45,053 nucleotides of DNA from positions 1-45,053 of IMG/VR virus record IMGVR_UViG_3300031687_000028; one strand, 5' to 3'. The DNA is from a virus. Positions 7,137-15,399 of the stretch are shown in pieces. Position 1 is the stretch's first letter. Every line of letters starts with the position of its first letter. The position numbers were made by a program, and so were the translations under genes. The notes under the pieces were generated by a model, which was given only the letters and a program-made list of their open reading frames with translations, did no database searches and was not told where the DNA came from.

Positions 7137-9542
7137 ATGAACGTAAGCGCAAATCCAAACAGTGTATTTCCTAGCCAAGTTGTTAGTGACGCAGAAAAAT
7201 CAAGCCTTGAATATGGAAGGCAAGTTGCCCAAGCTGTAGAATCGGAGTGGTTTAACCAAGGAGGCTATGGGAATAGATTTGCTACAAATTTTAATCACTT
7301 TAATAGTTTAAGATTATACGCAAGGGGAGAACAACCAGTTCAAAAATATAAAGATGAGCTTGCTATAAACGGAGACCTCTCTTATTTAAATCTAGATTGG
7401 AAACCCGTACCTGTAATTTCAAAGTTTGTAGATATCGTTACAAACGGTATGACAGAAAAAAAATATGAGATTAGTGCTTACGCACAAGACCCTGAATCAA
7501 TAAAGAAAAGAACTGACTACGCTTCTGCTTTAATGGAAGATATGGCAGCAAAAGAGCAACTATTAAAACTTAAAAACAATTTAGGTATAGATGCTTTCAA
7601 TACTAGCAATCCAGAAGAATTACCTCAGTCTAAAGAAGAGTTATCTCTTCATATGCAACTTGACTATAAGCAATCAATTGAAATAGCAGAAGAAGAGGTT
7701 ATAAATCAAGTACTTGCTAAAAATAAGTTTGATGAAATAAGAAAAAGATTTAACTACGACTTAACTGTTATAGGTATAGGGGCTGTCAAAACAACTTGGA
7801 ATAAAGCTAATGGGGTAAAGGTAGAATACTGCGACCCTGCAAACTTAGTTTACTCATACACTGAAGACCCTAACTTTGAAGACATATATTATATTGGAGA
7901 GGTTAAGGGTGTTACAATACCTGAGCTTAAAAAACAATTCCCTAATATACCTCAAGAAGAACTAAAAAGAATTGAGGAGATGCCAGGCAATAGAGACCGT
8001 ATAACTGGATGGAAAGGATATGATGAAAACACAGTTCAAGTTTTGTATTTTGAGTACAAGACTTATAACAATCAAGTATTTAAAATAAAAACAGGACTAA
8101 ACGGATTAGAAAAAGTTATACAAAAGTCAGACGACTTTAATCCACCTGAAAACGATACATTTAAAAAAGTATCAAGAAGTATAGAGGTCCTTTATTGTGG
8201 GGCTAAAGTTCTTGGAACAAACACTATGTTAAAGTGGGAGTTGTCTGAAAATATGACAAGACCTTTTGCTGACACAACTAAGGTTGAGATGAACTATGTT
8301 CTTTGTGCGCCAAGAATGTACAACGGAAGGATTGAATCCGTTGTAAGTAAGATTACAGGGTTTGCCGATATGATTCAAATTACACATTTGAAGCTACAGC
8401 AAGTTATGACAAGGATGGTCCCTGACGGAGTTTTCTTAGATGTTGACGGTTTAGCAGAAGTTGATTTAGGAAACGGAACTAACTACAATCCAGCAGAAGC
8501 TCTTAGTATGTACTTCCAGACAGGTAGTGTTTTAGGTAGGTCTATGACACAAGATGGAGAATTGAACAGAGGCAAGGTTCCAATTCAAGAGCTTACAAGC
8601 TCAAGCGGAGGTGCTAAGATACAGTCTTTAATACAGACATATCAGTACTACTTACAAATGATAAGAGATGTTACAGGATTAAACGAGGCGAGAGATGGTT
8701 CTGCTCCAGCTAAAGATGCACTCGTAGGACTTCAAAAGATGGCCGCTAATCAATCCAATGTAGCAACAAGACATATACTTCAAGCAAGTTGTTATTTAAC
8801 GCTTAGAGCCTGCGAAAATATATCTATGAGAATTGCTGATTCCTTACAGTTTGCTTTAACGGCTAACTCTCTTAAGAACAGTATTACTATTTTTAATGTA
8901 GAAACATTAAAAGAAATATCTAATTTAAATTTACATGACTTTGGAATATTTTTTGAGTTAGAGCCTGATGATGAGGAGAAAGCGCAATTAGAGCAGAACA
9001 TTCGAGATGCTTTAAAGATGGGAGGAATAAACCTTGAGGACGCTATTGACATAAGGAGGATAAAAAATCTTCAACTTGCAAATGAAATGCTTAAGGATAA
9101 AACAAAAAAGAAAATTCAACAAGCACAACAAGCACAACAAGCAAATATACAAGCTCAAAGTCAAGCTAATGCACAAGCATCTGAAGCTGCTGCAATGGCT
9201 GAAACTCAAAAGCAACAAGTAATAACAGCAGAAAAAATTAGTATTGAGCAAGCTAAATCTCAGTTTGAAATAGAAAGAATGCAAGCAGAGGCTGAAATAA
9301 AAAGAGGTCTTATGTCTGAAGAGTTTAACTTTAATATGAAACTAGCTCAGATTAGAGCAAATGCTGAAATTTCAAAAGAACAAGATATTGAAGATAGAAA
9401 AGATAAAAGAATAAAAATACAAGGGACTCAGCAATCTGAACTGATTGACCAAAGAAAAAATAACTTATTACCGAAAAACTTTGAAAGTTCAGGTAATGAT
9501 GTATTAGGGGGAATTGGATTAGACGAGTTTAACCCAAAATAA
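7137..9542 (+). CDS. Portal protein
   Basis: Its position directly after the large terminase, its 801-residue length and its fold signature all point to the portal, the dodecameric ring through which DNA enters and leaves the head. The segment FNYDLTVIGIGAVKTTWNKA followed by VEYCDPANLVYSYTEDPNFED is typical of P22-type and Bacteroidetes podovirus portals (wing and stem). The region from about 640 to 740 is a long helical, Gln/Ala-rich coiled coil (QQAQQAQQANIQAQSQANAQ), which would be the C-terminal barrel. The end is acidic (DVLGGIGLDEFNPK). It has no membrane segments. The next gene, the scaffold candidate, follows after 32 AT-rich bases. Confidence 0.9.
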   Translation: MNVSANPNSVFPSQVVSDAEKSSLEYGRQVAQAVESEWFNQGGYGNRFATNFNHFNSLRLYARGEQPVQKYKDELAINGDLSYLNLDWKPVPVISKFVDIVTNGMTEKKYEISAYAQDPESIKKRTDYASALMEDMAAKEQLLKLKNNLGIDAFNTSNPEELPQSKEELSLHMQLDYKQSIEIAEEEVINQVLAKNKFDEIRKRFNYDLTVIGIGAVKTTWNKANGVKVEYCDPANLVYSYTEDPNFEDIYYIGEVKGVTIPELKKQFPNIPQEELKRIEEMPGNRDRITGWKGYDENTVQVLYFEYKTYNNQVFKIKTGLNGLEKVIQKSDDFNPPENDTFKKVSRSIEVLYCGAKVLGTNTMLKWELSENMTRPFADTTKVEMNYVLCAPRMYNGRIESVVSKITGFADMIQITHLKLQQVMTRMVPDGVFLDVDGLAEVDLGNGTNYNPAEALSMYFQTGSVLGRSMTQDGELNRGKVPIQELTSSSGGAKIQSLIQTYQYYLQMIRDVTGLNEARDGSAPAKDALVGLQKMAANQSNVATRHILQASCYLTLRACENISMRIADSLQFALTANSLKNSITIFNVETLKEISNLNLHDFGIFFELEPDDEEKAQLEQNIRDALKMGGINLEDAIDIRRIKNLQLANEMLKDKTKKKIQQAQQAQQANIQAQSQANAQASEAAAMAETQKQQVITAEKISIEQAKSQFEIERMQAEAEIKRGLMSEEFNFNMKLAQIRANAEISKEQDIEDRKDKRIKIQGTQQSELIDQRKNNLLPKNFESSGNDVLGGIGLDEFNPK

Positions 9543-9574
9543 ATAGAATTTTTTAATTTATATTATATTATATT

Positions 9575-10771
9575 ATGTCAGAAGAAGTAAAACAAGAAGG
9601 AGACTTTAAAATAAAAAGTAAACCTAAAATGAAAAAGTTTAATAAGGAAACCGAAACTATTAAAGTGGATTTATCCGATAATAAAAAAGTTGAGGAAGAA
9701 GTTATTAAAGTTAACTTAAAAGAAGAAGATGCCAATAAAAAGCAAGAAGCAACAAACGTGGCTACAGATAAACCAGCCGAAATTGTACCAGAAGTGGAAG
9801 CAGAAGTATCATCAGGGGAAAGCCCCGTTCAAAATGAGGGGTTTGCTGGCATCCAAGAAATAACTGGAGAAGAAGTAAAAGAAGAAGTAATAGAAGTTAC
9901 TAAAGAAATAAAGGAAGCAATTAGAGATGAACGTGTTTCAGGAAAGCCACTTCCTGAAAATATTGAAAAACTTGTTTTATTTATGGAAGAAACAGGTGGC
10001 AATGTTGAAGACTATGTTAGATTAAATGCTGACTACAGTAATGCAAATAAAGATACATTATTAAAAGAGTACTATAAAAAAAGTAAACCGCATCTTGATG
10101 ATGACGAGATTAATTTCCTTTTAGAAGATAAATTTTCGTATGACGAAGACTTAGATGAAGAAAGAGATATACGCAAGAAAAAGCTTGCGTTCAAAGAAGA
10201 GGTTCAAGAAGCCAAAAACTTTTTAGAAGACTTGAAGGGTAAATATTACGATGAGATTAAGTTAAGACCAGGCGTAACCCAAGAGCAACAAAAAGCAACG
10301 GAGTTCTTTAACCGATACAACGAAGAGAAAAGCTTAAAGAGCCAAAAGCACGACAGGTTTAAAAAGGCTACATCTGAAATGTTCAACAACGACTTCAAAG
10401 GTTTTGATTTCGAGGTTGGAGAAAAAAAATTCAGGTATGGTGTTAATAATCCAACAAGTCTTGCTGACAAACAATCTGAACTTTCTAACATAATCGGGAA
10501 GTTCCTGAATAACAAGGGAGAAATTTCAGACCACAAAGGTTACCACAAAGCTATGTATGCTGCGTCTAACGTAGACAAGATTGCAGGTCACTTTTATGAG
10601 CAAGGTAAAGCCGATGCTGTTAAGGAGGTTGTGAATGGTTCAAAGAATCTATCAGACCAACCGAGGCAGACTTCTGGTGATAGCGTGTTTATAAATGGGA
10701 TTAGAGTTAAGTCTGTAAGCGGAGCGGACTCTTCAAAATTAAAAATTAAAAAAACAAACTTTAAAAATTAA
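9575..10771 (+). CDS. Putative capsid scaffolding / assembly protein
   Basis: The 398-residue protein lies between portal and major capsid genes, the standard slot for a scaffold. It is highly charged and largely helical. The N-terminal 130 residues are rich in Glu, Lys and Val (VEEEVIKVNLKEEDANKK, KEEVIEVTKEIKEAIRDE). The middle carries acidic helices with LDDDEINFLLEDKFSYDEDL, and the basic C-terminus ends GADSSKLKIKKTNFKN. Scaffolds commonly have an acidic, disordered body and a basic C-terminal helix that contacts the coat protein, which fits. No protease motif is present. The assignment is by context and composition. The start follows an A/T-only leader with no Shine-Dalgarno. Confidence 0.7.
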   Translation: MSEEVKQEGDFKIKSKPKMKKFNKETETIKVDLSDNKKVEEEVIKVNLKEEDANKKQEATNVATDKPAEIVPEVEAEVSSGESPVQNEGFAGIQEITGEEVKEEVIEVTKEIKEAIRDERVSGKPLPENIEKLVLFMEETGGNVEDYVRLNADYSNANKDTLLKEYYKKSKPHLDDDEINFLLEDKFSYDEDLDEERDIRKKKLAFKEEVQEAKNFLEDLKGKYYDEIKLRPGVTQEQQKATEFFNRYNEEKSLKSQKHDRFKKATSEMFNNDFKGFDFEVGEKKFRYGVNNPTSLADKQSELSNIIGKFLNNKGEISDHKGYHKAMYAASNVDKIAGHFYEQGKADAVKEVVNGSKNLSDQPRQTSGDSVFINGIRVKSVSGADSSKLKIKKTNFKN

Positions 10772-10777
10772 AAAAAA

Positions 10778-12250
10778 ATGGGACAATTTATTCCAAGCTC
10801 AAAGGACCCTCTAGGGGACTTTAATTTAAGTCCGATGCCTACTAAAAGTGCATCACCTTTTAATTACATTGATTTTACTGGAGAAACAGGTGGAAACTTT
10901 GCACAACAATACCTACCAGAGATTTACGAAGCTGAAGTAGAGCGATACGGAAACAGAACTCTATCAGGATTTTTAAGAATGGTAGGTGCTGAAATGCCAA
11001 TGACTTCTGACCAAGTTGTATGGTCTGAGCAAAACAGATTGCATATTGGGTATAAACTAGCTACTGTTACGGTAGCAACTGGCGTTATTGCTTTACCAAC
11101 GAATGGTGACGATGGAAAGGCTACTAAAAATGCTATCAGAGCAAAAAATACTATTGTATTACAAGCTACTGCTGGTACAGGTGTAGGGACAACTATTACT
11201 GCTTATGTTAGTGTTGTTGATGGACTTAACGTAACTGTTCTTCCTTATACTGCTGCTAATTTAGCAGGTGCTGGATTTGCAGATGACTCAATATTTAGCT
11301 TATTTGTTTATGGTTCTGAATTTGCTAAAGGAACAAATGGAATGACAGGTTCTTTAGAAGCTTCTTTCACTCAGTTTAGCAACAAGCCAATTATCATTAA
11401 GGACAATTATGAAATTAATGGTTCTGATGCTGCACAAATTGGATGGGTTGAAGTTGCTGCTGAAGACGGAACAAACGGATACTTATGGTATTTGAAGTCT
11501 GAAGGAGAAACAAGATTACGTTTCCAAGATTACTTAGAGATGGCAATGGTAGAAGGTGAGCTTGCTACAAACGCTGCTGTTAAGACTGCTGTAGGAAATC
11601 AAGATTCTGCTGGTACTGAAGGTCTTTTTGCTGCTATTACTGCAAGAGGTAACGTATACCAAAACTATGCAAGTGGTGCTGGTAAAGATGGTGCTGGACA
11701 AAGAAGTGCTTTAGCTGACTTTGATTTAATTCTTCAAAATCTTGACAAGCAAGGAGCTATTGAAGAGAATATGTTATTCTTAGACAGAGCTACTGCTTTA
11801 GACTTTGATGATATGTTAGCTGCACAAAATTCTTACGGAGCGGGTGGTACATCTTACGGTGTATTTGAAAACTCTGCGGAAATGGCATTGAACTTAGGAT
11901 TTGACGGTTTCAGAAGAGGTTCTTATGACTTCTACAAGACTGACTGGAAATACTTAAACGATGCTACGACTCGTGGTTTAGTTGACAATATTGAAGGTGT
12001 ATTAGTTCCTGCTGGAACAAGTACAGTGTACGACCAAATGTTAGGTACTAACATCAGACGACCATTCTTACACGTACGTTACAGAGCTTCTGAAGCTGAC
12101 GATAGAAGAATGAAGTCTTGGATTACAGGTTCTGTAGGTGGTGCTGCAACTAGTGATGAGGATGTAATGAGAGTTAACTTTTTATCTGAAAGATGTTTAG
12201 TTACTCAAGCTGCTAACAACTTTGTGTTATTCACAAAATCTGCATCATAA
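10778..12250 (+). CDS. Major capsid protein
   Basis: The 490-residue protein follows the scaffold candidate by six bases and is closely followed by a strong terminator, as expected for the most highly expressed late gene. It is rich in Ala, Gly and Thr. The N-terminal arm is FNYIDFTGETGGNFAQQYLP, followed by the E-loop-like region LRMVGAEMPMTSDQVVWSEQ. An insertion with Ala/Thr/Gly strands (about 95-190) precedes the core. The C-terminal part contains DFDLILQNLDKQGAIEENML, the helix-like FDDMLAAQNSYGAGG, and an ending NNFVLFTKSAS. HK97-fold coat proteins of Bacteroidetes podoviruses share this outline. The codon pattern (many GCT and GGT) suggests high expression. The fold is inferred from context and family feel. 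Confidence 0.85.
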   Translation: MGQFIPSSKDPLGDFNLSPMPTKSASPFNYIDFTGETGGNFAQQYLPEIYEAEVERYGNRTLSGFLRMVGAEMPMTSDQVVWSEQNRLHIGYKLATVTVATGVIALPTNGDDGKATKNAIRAKNTIVLQATAGTGVGTTITAYVSVVDGLNVTVLPYTAANLAGAGFADDSIFSLFVYGSEFAKGTNGMTGSLEASFTQFSNKPIIIKDNYEINGSDAAQIGWVEVAAEDGTNGYLWYLKSEGETRLRFQDYLEMAMVEGELATNAAVKTAVGNQDSAGTEGLFAAITARGNVYQNYASGAGKDGAGQRSALADFDLILQNLDKQGAIEENMLFLDRATALDFDDMLAAQNSYGAGGTSYGVFENSAEMALNLGFDGFRRGSYDFYKTDWKYLNDATTRGLVDNIEGVLVPAGTSTVYDQMLGTNIRRPFLHVRYRASEADDRRMKSWITGSVGGAATSDEDVMRVNFLSERCLVTQAANNFVLFTKSAS

Positions 12251-12266
12251 CAGCAATCAATTATTA

Positions 12267-12312
12267 CTTGGGGTCGCAAATTGCGGCTCCAAGTTTTATT
12301 TATTTTTTTTAT
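12267..12312 (+). terminator. Rho-independent terminator after the capsid gene
   Basis: An 11-bp stem (CTTGGGGTCGC with GCGGCTCCAAG, two G-U pairs) closes a five-base AAATT loop at 12267-12293. It is followed by a T-rich tract, TTTTATTTATTTTTTTT. It begins 16 bases after the capsid stop and precedes the next gene by about 16 bases. The position suggests that most capsid transcripts stop here. Confidence 0.85.
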
Positions 12313-12328
12313 TAAATTTTATTATATT

Positions 12329-13096
12329 ATGGCTACAAAAGCAAAAGAAAAGACTACCGAAAATTGGGAGTCTAAAGACAGGTTGTACTACCTTAAAAAT
12401 GGGGTATCACCATTGACATTTACATTATCAAGCAAGCATTCACAAAGACATCCATTGATGTATTTTGATGAGGAATTAGGTTATGAAAGAGAGCTTAGGT
12501 ATGCAACAAACCAAGTATCTCCATTTGTTGATAAGCAAACAGGGCCAGCAACATTAGCGCACATTGTTTTTCACAACGGGGTGTTGATGGTTCCTAAACA
12601 AAAACAAAATTTACAAAAACTTTTATCATTATATCACCCTCTAAGAAAAAATTTATATGCAGAGCAAGACGAAGTTGCTGAAGCAGTAAACCAGTTAGAA
12701 GATATTGAACTGGAAATTGAAGCATTAAATTTAGCTTTACAATTAGATGTTGACCACGCTGAGGCAATATTAAGAACTGAATTAGGTAGTGCTGTATCTA
12801 AAATGAACAGTAAAGAACTTAAACGAGATTTAATGCTACTTGCTAAAAGCAATCCAGCGTTGTTTATAAGTCTTGCACACGATGAAAACGTGGAGCTTAG
12901 AAGCTTTGGTATTAGAGCAGCGGAATCAGGGATTATTATATTGTCTTCTGACCAAAAAACATTCAAGTGGGCCACTAACGGCAAAAAGTTAATGGAAGTT
13001 CCATTTGACGAACATCCATACTCAGCATTAGCTAGTTGGTTTAAAACTGACGAGGGGATGTTAGTATACAAAAGTATAGAGAAAAAATTCTCTTAA
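12329..13096 (+). CDS. Conserved phage structural protein, 255 aa
   Basis: I take the ATG at 12329 (MATKAKEKTTENWESKDRLY); an upstream TTG at 12281 would run through the terminator. The N-terminal half has the pattern DRLYYLKNGVSPLTFTLSSK, then FDEELGYERELRYATNQVSPF and IVFHNGVLMVPKQKQNLQKL. I associate this pattern with a conserved protein next to the capsid gene in Bacteroidetes phages. A coiled coil follows (about 110-145), and the last 70 residues form a mixed domain ending DEGMLVYKSIEKKFS. A virion role such as minor head protein or cargo is plausible, but its true function is unknown. Terminators flank the gene on both sides, so its expression may be set separately. Confidence 0.8.
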   Translation: MATKAKEKTTENWESKDRLYYLKNGVSPLTFTLSSKHSQRHPLMYFDEELGYERELRYATNQVSPFVDKQTGPATLAHIVFHNGVLMVPKQKQNLQKLLSLYHPLRKNLYAEQDEVAEAVNQLEDIELEIEALNLALQLDVDHAEAILRTELGSAVSKMNSKELKRDLMLLAKSNPALFISLAHDENVELRSFGIRAAESGIIILSSDQKTFKWATNGKKLMEVPFDEHPYSALASWFKTDEGMLVYKSIEKKFS

Positions 13097-13118
13097 TATG
13101 TAACTATATTTACAGGGG

Positions 13119-13145
13119 TAGGTCAACTTCGGTTGGCCTATTTTT
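13119..13145 (+). terminator. Rho-independent terminator with UUCG tetraloop
   Basis: TAGGTCAAC and GTTGGCCTA form a nine-bp stem (one G-U pair) capped by TTCG, the exceptionally stable tetraloop, at 13119-13140. TTTTT follows. Outer bases TTTACA and TGTAAA can extend the pairing, so it may also work in the other direction. It lies 22 bases after the preceding stop. Confidence 0.85.
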
Positions 13146-13167
13146 GTAAATAAAACAAAACATCAAT

Positions 13168-14226
13168 ATGGCAATAAATATAAATACGGTATATAAGACT
13201 GTGTTGCTAATACTTAACAAAGAGGAAAGAGGCTACGTTACTCCAGATGAGTTTAATAGAATTTCTAATCAAGTTCAATTAGAAATATTTGAACAATACG
13301 GAGATGACTTAAACCAACAGTTAAGAGTTCCTCAAAGCGATACAGATTACGCAGACAGGATTGCTAATATTGATGAAAAGATTTCAATATTTAAAACATT
13401 TGGTGGCACAACGTATAATGCAAATGTTCCATCTGACACATACTTTGAATTAAAAGAAGCGGGCAATGACTTGCCAATTTACAGACTAGGGACTGTAACG
13501 TACAAAGACCAAGTAGAACTACAAAGACTTCAAAGAATGGAGTTCTACAACATTCAAAAATCTCCTCTAACAAAATCTACAGAATCATTTCCAACGTACT
13601 TACTTGAGAACAATAGGCTTTATGTAAAGCCAAGCACAATAACATCTTTAATAGGTGTTAGTTACTTAAGAATACCTTCTGAACCTAGATGGGGATACTA
13701 TGTTGGCAGTGTTGGGCAATACATATACGACAGTAATGCTTATAACATAACATCTATAAATACAGGACCTAACTCACTAATAAACAGTTTAATTAGTGGT
13801 GTTTCAGATTATCCTACAGATGGAATTTATAGAGGAATTGTTAATTCAACTGCTGGATGGAACTCTTTTGGCCCAGGGTCTGGGTTAGATATTTCAATTA
13901 CAATATCAAATGGGACTGTTTTAAGTATAGGAGTTAATGCACCAGGAATAAACTACCTTCCAGCAGGAGGTCAACAAATAACTGTATCAGGTTCCGTGTT
14001 TAAGAACTCAGCACCATTTCCTGGTTCTGTTGAAATACTTTTACAGGAATCAGACTTTAATGGTAACAGTACATATGGCTCTACCCAAATTGAACTTGAT
14101 GTTTCAGAGCAAACTAACTTTATACTTAGAACATTGTTTTATTTTGGTGTTGTTATAAAAGACCCACAGATTATACAGGTTGCTGCAAGCCAAGTACAAA
14201 GAGATGAAATAAACGAAAAAAGCTAA
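13168..14226 (+). CDS. Head-tail connector / ring-type structural protein, 352 aa
   Basis: The N-terminus MAININTVYKTVLLILNKEE followed by RGYVTPDEFNRISNQVQLEIF is, from memory, characteristic of a virion protein in Bacteroidetes podoviruses including crAss-like phages, where proteins at this gene position form rings beneath the portal. The body is beta-rich with Gly/Ser/Asn segments, for example SGLDISITISNGTVLSIGVN, a pattern resembling an Ig-like or bacterial-repeat insertion at about 230-280. The C-terminal helix TNFILRTLFYFGVVIKDPQI would pack against neighbours. It is followed after six bases by the second connector-type gene. Exact ring assignment is inferred from order. Confidence 0.72.
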   Translation: MAININTVYKTVLLILNKEERGYVTPDEFNRISNQVQLEIFEQYGDDLNQQLRVPQSDTDYADRIANIDEKISIFKTFGGTTYNANVPSDTYFELKEAGNDLPIYRLGTVTYKDQVELQRLQRMEFYNIQKSPLTKSTESFPTYLLENNRLYVKPSTITSLIGVSYLRIPSEPRWGYYVGSVGQYIYDSNAYNITSINTGPNSLINSLISGVSDYPTDGIYRGIVNSTAGWNSFGPGSGLDISITISNGTVLSIGVNAPGINYLPAGGQQITVSGSVFKNSAPFPGSVEILLQESDFNGNSTYGSTQIELDVSEQTNFILRTLFYFGVVIKDPQIIQVAASQVQRDEINEKS

Positions 14227-14232
14227 TAATAT

Positions 14233-15393
14233 ATGTCAAATCCAAATGGTGGTTTAATCACCGAAACTAATGCACAATACTACGCTGGACAGCAGTCTTT
14301 TGTTGGGGATGGAAGTACACGAATTTTCGTATCTACATTTAATACTAATTTAATTGCAACAGTAACAGGTGTCTCTAATACAAACTTTTCTGTAACAGTT
14401 AATGGAACTCTTGTAACTGATTATACCTTATCTGCAACAGATACAATTACATTTACGGTAGCACCTATTAATAATGCAGAGATTATTATTAATCTTATAG
14501 AGACTGCAATAGAAGGAAATTACGGAGGGTATCAGTACACATCATTGAATGATGTTATTAATAACTTTATGGTTGCTTACGTTGGTGCAGGTAAACTTAT
14601 ACTAAGTGCTAAGAGAACTGACATAATATTTCACGCAAAACGTGGGATGCAAGAATTTAGTTATGACACATTAAGAACTATTAAGTCTCAAGAGCTAACC
14701 ATATCTCCAAGTCTAACTGCGGTTATACCGCAAGACTATGTAAATTACGTTAGATTATCTTGGATTGATGATTCGGGGGTAAAAAGAATCATATACCCAA
14801 ACACAAACCTTACGATAAACCCAGCACAAGCTCCTGAGCAAGATTCAACAGGACAGATAGTTCAAGACAACTTGGAAGAGAACGTAGGTACAGACCCACC
14901 ACAAACAGTGGAAAGATGGAGAACTGCTGACGATAAAAAAATAACAGGACTATTTAATGCAGGCTCTGTTGATGCAGGGCTTGACATTGATGGTATTAAT
15001 ATTGGTAGCCTATATTGGGGAGGAGCTTATGGGCAAAGATATGGCTTAGACCCTGTTTTAACTCAAAGTAATGGATGGTTTGGAATTGACGAAGTAAGAG
15101 GGGTGTTTACATTCTCAAGTAATTTAAAGGGTCGTCTAATCGCTATAGAGTACATCTCAGATGGTTTGGCTTACGACTTGGATACTAGAGTCCCAAAGAT
15201 GATAGAAGACGCTATGTATGCCCATATAAGCCACGCAATTATTTCTACAAGAATTAACCAACCTGAGTACATCGTTAATAGATTAAAAAGAGAGAGAAGT
15301 GCAAAGCTAAGAAACGCTAAAATAAGATTGTCTAATATTAAACTAGGTGAGCTTACGCAGCTTATGAGAGGTAAATCTAAATGGATAAAATAA
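14233..15393 (+). CDS. Head-tail connector / adaptor-type structural protein, 386 aa
   Basis: It has a beta-sandwich-like N-terminal domain (FVGDGSTRIFVSTFNTNLIA, TVNGTLVTDYTLSATDTITF), which resembles short tail-fibre or adhesin repeat units. After that comes a helical part with LILSAKRTDIIFHAKRGMQE and DYVNYVRLSWIDDSGVKRII. This second part has the feel of a tail-tube-A-like or gp4-like adaptor that binds the portal ring. The C-terminus is strongly basic (VNRLKRERSAKLRNAKIRLS). The gene sits between the first connector-type protein and the 1302-residue tail protein, with six-base gaps, so all are probably translated from one message. Role inferred from order and composition. Confidence 0.7.
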   Translation: MSNPNGGLITETNAQYYAGQQSFVGDGSTRIFVSTFNTNLIATVTGVSNTNFSVTVNGTLVTDYTLSATDTITFTVAPINNAEIIINLIETAIEGNYGGYQYTSLNDVINNFMVAYVGAGKLILSAKRTDIIFHAKRGMQEFSYDTLRTIKSQELTISPSLTAVIPQDYVNYVRLSWIDDSGVKRIIYPNTNLTINPAQAPEQDSTGQIVQDNLEENVGTDPPQTVERWRTADDKKITGLFNAGSVDAGLDIDGINIGSLYWGGAYGQRYGLDPVLTQSNGWFGIDEVRGVFTFSSNLKGRLIAIEYISDGLAYDLDTRVPKMIEDAMYAHISHAIISTRINQPEYIVNRLKRERSAKLRNAKIRLSNIKLGELTQLMRGKSKWIK

Positions 15394-15399
15394 TATAAT

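Noticed and set aside
12281-12329. TTG-initiated extension of the 255-aa gene
   Set aside because: It would start inside the terminator hairpin and add a hydrophobic artefact; the ATG at 12329 has the usual AT-rich leader.
12634-13071. Antisense open frame of 145 codons
   Set aside because: It mirrors the codon pattern of the + strand structural gene, has no conserved feature, and would conflict with the dense + strand block.
13139-13146. TANNTTTG match (TATTTTTG) on the + strand ahead of the 352-aa gene
   Set aside because: It coincides with the T-run of the UUCG terminator, and no -33 TTG lies at a suitable distance.
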